This document shows, piece after piece, positions 61,836 through 64,000 of a stretch of DNA of 64,000 nucleotides (its first letter is position 1; every line of letters begins with the position of its first letter). The notes beneath the pieces are model-generated. The model saw only the letters and a list, made by a program, of their open reading frames with translations, had not been told where the DNA came from and did no database searches. This DNA is from Stakelama pacifica (GTDB lineage Bacteria > Pseudomonadota > Alphaproteobacteria > Sphingomonadales > Sphingomonadaceae). The stretch lies in contig NZ_SNWD01000011.1 of the NCBI RefSeq assembly GCF_004361835.1, positions 62,001 to 126,000 of the forward strand, given 5' to 3'. Made by a program: the position numbers and the translations under genes.

Positions 61836-62720
61836 ATGGCACGTGTAGGTTTTATCGGTCTCGGCAATATGGGTGGCGGCATGGCCGCGAACCTTGCCAA
61901 AAAAGGACATGACGTTCACGCATTCGACCTTTCGGAAGAAGCGCTGGAACGTGCGCGCAAGGCAGGGTGCCTGCCGGTCGGCAGTGCGCGCGAAGCGGCG
62001 GACAAGGCCGAAGCGGTCATCACCATGCTCCCCGCCGGAAGCCATGTCGAACAGGTGTATAAGGAGAGTGTCTTCGGTATCGCCGATACTGCCGCTGTCC
62101 TGATCGACTGTTCGACGATCGATGTCGAAACCGCGGTGCAGGTCGCCGATGCAGCGGCTGCCAAGGGGCTGACGGCTGTCGATGCTCCCGTTTCGGGCGG
62201 AATCGCGGCTGCCAATGCCGGGACGCTTACCTTCATGGTCGGCGGAACGCAGGACGGGTTCGACCGCGCAAAGCCGTTCCTCGACGATATGGGCAAAGCG
62301 GTCATCCATGCCGGGCAGAACGGCACCGGGCAAACCGCGAAAATCTGCAACAACATGCTGCTCGGCGCGACGATGATCGCGACCTGCGAGGCATTTCTGC
62401 TGGCGCAGAAGCAAGGGCTCGATCCGCAGAAATTCTATGATATTTCCTCGGTCAGTTCAGGCCAGAGCTGGTCGATGACGAGCTATTGCCCGCTTCCCGG
62501 CGTCGGGCCGGAAAGTCCCGCCGACCATGACTATGCGGGCGGTTTCGCCTCTGCGCTGATGCTCAAGGACCTGCGGCTGGCCATGGCAGCGGCTGAGGCA
62601 AGCGGCACCGACACCCCCATGGGCAAACGTGCTGCAGAGATGTACGAACATTTCGCGCAAGGGGCCGAATCCGGCCTCGACTTTTCCGCGATCATACGGA
62701 GCCTGACGAAAACCGAATGA
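61836..62720 (+). CDS. mmsB: 3-hydroxyisobutyrate dehydrogenase
   Basis: Oxidises 3-hydroxyisobutyrate to methylmalonate semialdehyde with NAD. 294 residues, with the Rossmann loop GFIGLGNMGGGMAANL (5-20), the substrate motif DAPVSGGIAAANAGTL and catalytic K169 in GQTAKICNNML. It hands its product to MmsA. The stop overlaps the start of the following gene in an ATGA arrangement. Confidence 0.94.
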   Translation: MARVGFIGLGNMGGGMAANLAKKGHDVHAFDLSEEALERARKAGCLPVGSAREAADKAEAVITMLPAGSHVEQVYKESVFGIADTAAVLIDCSTIDVETAVQVADAAAAKGLTAVDAPVSGGIAAANAGTLTFMVGGTQDGFDRAKPFLDDMGKAVIHAGQNGTGQTAKICNNMLLGATMIATCEAFLLAQKQGLDPQKFYDISSVSSGQSWSMTSYCPLPGVGPESPADHDYAGGFASALMLKDLRLAMAAAEASGTDTPMGKRAAEMYEHFAQGAESGLDFSAIIRSLTKTE

Positions 62721-63307
62721 CAGAATATCCGCACATCGTTGGTATCGGGGGCACCACGCGCCCCGGCTCCTCGACCGAGATGCTGGTGCGCGCCATCCTC
62801 GCCGAATGCGGGGCAAGGGGCGCTGAAACCACGATGTTCGCGGGAGCCGAACTGCTCGCGCTTCCGCATTATAATCCGGGGGATCCCACGCGCACCGACG
62901 GGCAGCGCGCGCTGGTCGATGCTGCGCGGCGGGCGGACGGCTTTGTCATCGGAACGCCGGGCTATCATGGCAGCGTGTCGGCGCTGGTGAAGAACGCCAT
63001 CGACCTCCTCGAAGATACGCGCACCGACGATGCGCGCGTCTATATGGACGGGTGCCCGGTCGGGCTGGTGGTGTCGGCTGCCGGGTGGCAGGCGACCGGC
63101 GTTACGCTAAGCGCGCTGCGCGACATCATCCATGCCCTGCGCGGCTGGCCAACGCCGATTGGCATCGGCGTGAACACGATCGTTCAGCGTCCGTTCGACG
63201 ATGAGGGGCGCATCGCCGACGAAAGCATTGCGGGTGCGGTGCGGATGCAGGCGGGGCAGATCATGGATCACGTCAGCGGAACGCGGATGCGCAAACAGGC
63301 CGTCTGA
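62717..63307 (+). CDS. NAD(P)H-dependent FMN reductase-like flavoprotein
   Basis: A 196-residue flavodoxin-fold protein (NADPH-dependent FMN reductase family) with the FMN-binding GGTTRPGSSTEMLVRA segment (about 10-25), GTPGYHGSVSALVKNAIDLL and VSAAGWQATGVTLSALR. Start overlap with mmsB ties it to the valine operon, where a flavin reductase is unexpected. It may reduce quinone or flavin for another enzyme. Its role in valine use is unknown. Confidence 0.85.
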   Translation: MTEYPHIVGIGGTTRPGSSTEMLVRAILAECGARGAETTMFAGAELLALPHYNPGDPTRTDGQRALVDAARRADGFVIGTPGYHGSVSALVKNAIDLLEDTRTDDARVYMDGCPVGLVVSAAGWQATGVTLSALRDIIHALRGWPTPIGIGVNTIVQRPFDDEGRIADESIAGAVRMQAGQIMDHVSGTRMRKQAV

Positions 63308-63369
63308 CCCGATTTTCTGCGCTTTGTGAGGGGCGCTAAGGAAAAGATCAAAAAACCCGAACAGGGTGC

Positions 63370-63399
63370 TTGCAATCCTTCGAATCTCACTGCTATAGG
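63370..63399 (+). promoter_or_regulatory. Promoter of the tRNA-Asn gene
   Basis: TTGCAA (63370-63375), 18 bases, then TATAGG (63394-63399), placing transcription start near 63406 and giving a leader of about 40 bases before the tRNA. Confidence 0.6.
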
Positions 63400-63445
63400 C
63401 GCGCCTCTCGCAGACGGTATCGAGCCGCAGCGAGAGCCAAGGCAT

Positions 63446-63520
63446 TCCCCGGTAGCTCAGTGGTAGAGCAATCGGCTGTTAACCGATCGGTCGCTGGTTC
63501 GAATCCGGCCCGGGGAGCCA
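63446..63520 (+). tRNA. tRNA-Asn (anticodon GTT)
   Basis: A 75-base tRNA: acceptor TCCCCGG (63446-63452) pairs CCGGGGA (63510-63516), D arm with AGCTCAGTGGTAGAGC, anticodon stem ATCGG/CCGAT with loop CTGTTAA (anticodon GTT at 63478-63480), T arm GGTTCGAATCC, and an encoded CCA end (63518-63520). All arms fold normally. Confidence 0.97.
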
Positions 63521-63610
63521 CTTTCCAGAAAAATAGTTGATGACCGTGCGCAGGTGGAATTGCTGCATCCGCACTGGACCGTAAGCCTGACAGCGCGCCC
63601 TCCGGGTAGA

Positions 63611-64000
63611 TCAGGCGATGAACTGTTCCATGGTGATCCGGTCGTCGAGCGCATGTTCGGGATCGAACAGCAGTTTCAGCGTGCGCAGCCGGTCGATCTC
63701 GACCGAAACATAGCGCACCTCGCGAAATTCATGCTGATCGGCAACGGCACTGACCGGTCGCTTGTCTGCCTCAAGCACCCGGATCGAGATACAGGCCTTT
63801 TCGGGCAGGATCGCCCCGCGCCAGCGACGGGGGCGGAACGGACTGATCGGCGTGAGCGCCAGCAGCGAGGAGCCCAGCGGCAGAATGGGGCCGTTGGCCG
63901 ACAGATTATAGGCGGTCGAGCCCGCCGGTGTGGCGACCAGAATGCCGTCACAGACCAGTTCGGGCATTACCACCCGGTTATTGACCGTCACCTCCAGCTT
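63611..64000 (-). CDS. nadK: NAD kinase, C-terminal part (gene continues beyond the window)
   Basis: NAD kinase makes NADP. The visible 3' part (about 130 codons) contains the conserved SGTTAYN-like [19 protein letters not shown] motif and the downstream [17 protein letters not shown] segment typical of NAD kinase. The ATP-binding GGDG motif and start lie past base 64000. It is convergent with the tRNA gene. Confidence 0.88.
   Translation of the reverse strand, partial: KLEVTVNNRVVMPELVCDGILVATPAGSTAYNLSANGPILPLGSSLLALTPISPFRPRRWRGAILPEKACISIRVLEADKRPVSAVADQHEFREVRYVSVEIDRLRTLKLLFDPEHALDDRITMEQFIA

Overview
The window is a stretch of core chromosome from a GC-rich alphaproteobacterium, most likely a member of the Sphingomonadales (Sphingomonas/Sphingopyxis-like). 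Supporting points are a DivL-type pseudo-histidine kinase, a CC0125/CC1285-family lipoprotein, a Psp system under a sigma-54 activator, AddAB instead of RecBCD, the AmgK-MurU peptidoglycan recycling shunt, and dispersed palindromic repeats in the gaps between genes. I see no insertion sequence, prophage, CRISPR array or plasmid gene. The species cannot be named from the sequence alone.

Layout. 1-4000: chemotaxis genes cheB-cheR, an AmiD-type amidase, the RNase P RNA gene, a J-domain protein and a thioredoxin-like 2Fe-2S protein. 4000-6505: an AsmA-family protein and SufE. 6615-10934: an enlarged phage-shock (Psp) locus. It has PspF on one strand and, facing it, a sigma-54 promoter that reads into a lone TonB C-terminal-domain protein, PspA, PspB, PspC and four more small membrane/coiled-coil proteins. 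11056-17000: SodB, YciB/IspZ, FtsY, MtaB, a DUF924 protein and a GGDEF-EAL protein. 17149-24050: ffh-rpsP-rimM and trmD-rplS, separated by a three-gene operon on the other strand. 24113-36650: FadL porin, ZntB-like transporter, DPP-IV peptidase, MFS transporter, asd, two small enzymes, AMP nucleosidase, a peroxiredoxin and YqgE. 36650-38280: ahcY with a notable leader. 38378-49648: a tightly overlapping operon divL-tsaE-amgK-murU-addB-addA-trxA. 49654-55034: inositol-phosphatase-like gene, argJ and secA. 55035-56016: repeats and a lipoprotein. 56185-63307: a LysR regulator divergent from a valine/isobutyryl-CoA degradation operon. 63446-64000: tRNA-Asn and the 3' part of a NAD kinase gene.

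How the genes work together. The Psp locus is the most unusual part. PspB, the tail of PspC and the four following small proteins all carry variants of one coiled-coil motif (L-x-E-R-hydrophobic-x-x-hydrophobic-E-R-I-V-T-D, then E-I-x-x-L-R), so one PspB-type unit appears to have been duplicated repeatedly inside a stress operon. An almost perfect -24/-12 promoter and an upstream inverted repeat beside pspF explain its control. The divL-to-trxA operon couples a cell-cycle scaffold, tRNA modification, wall recycling, recombination and redox functions by start/stop overlaps. The valine operon covers oxidation of isobutyryl-CoA to propionyl-CoA, except that the initial branched-chain keto-acid steps are not in the window.
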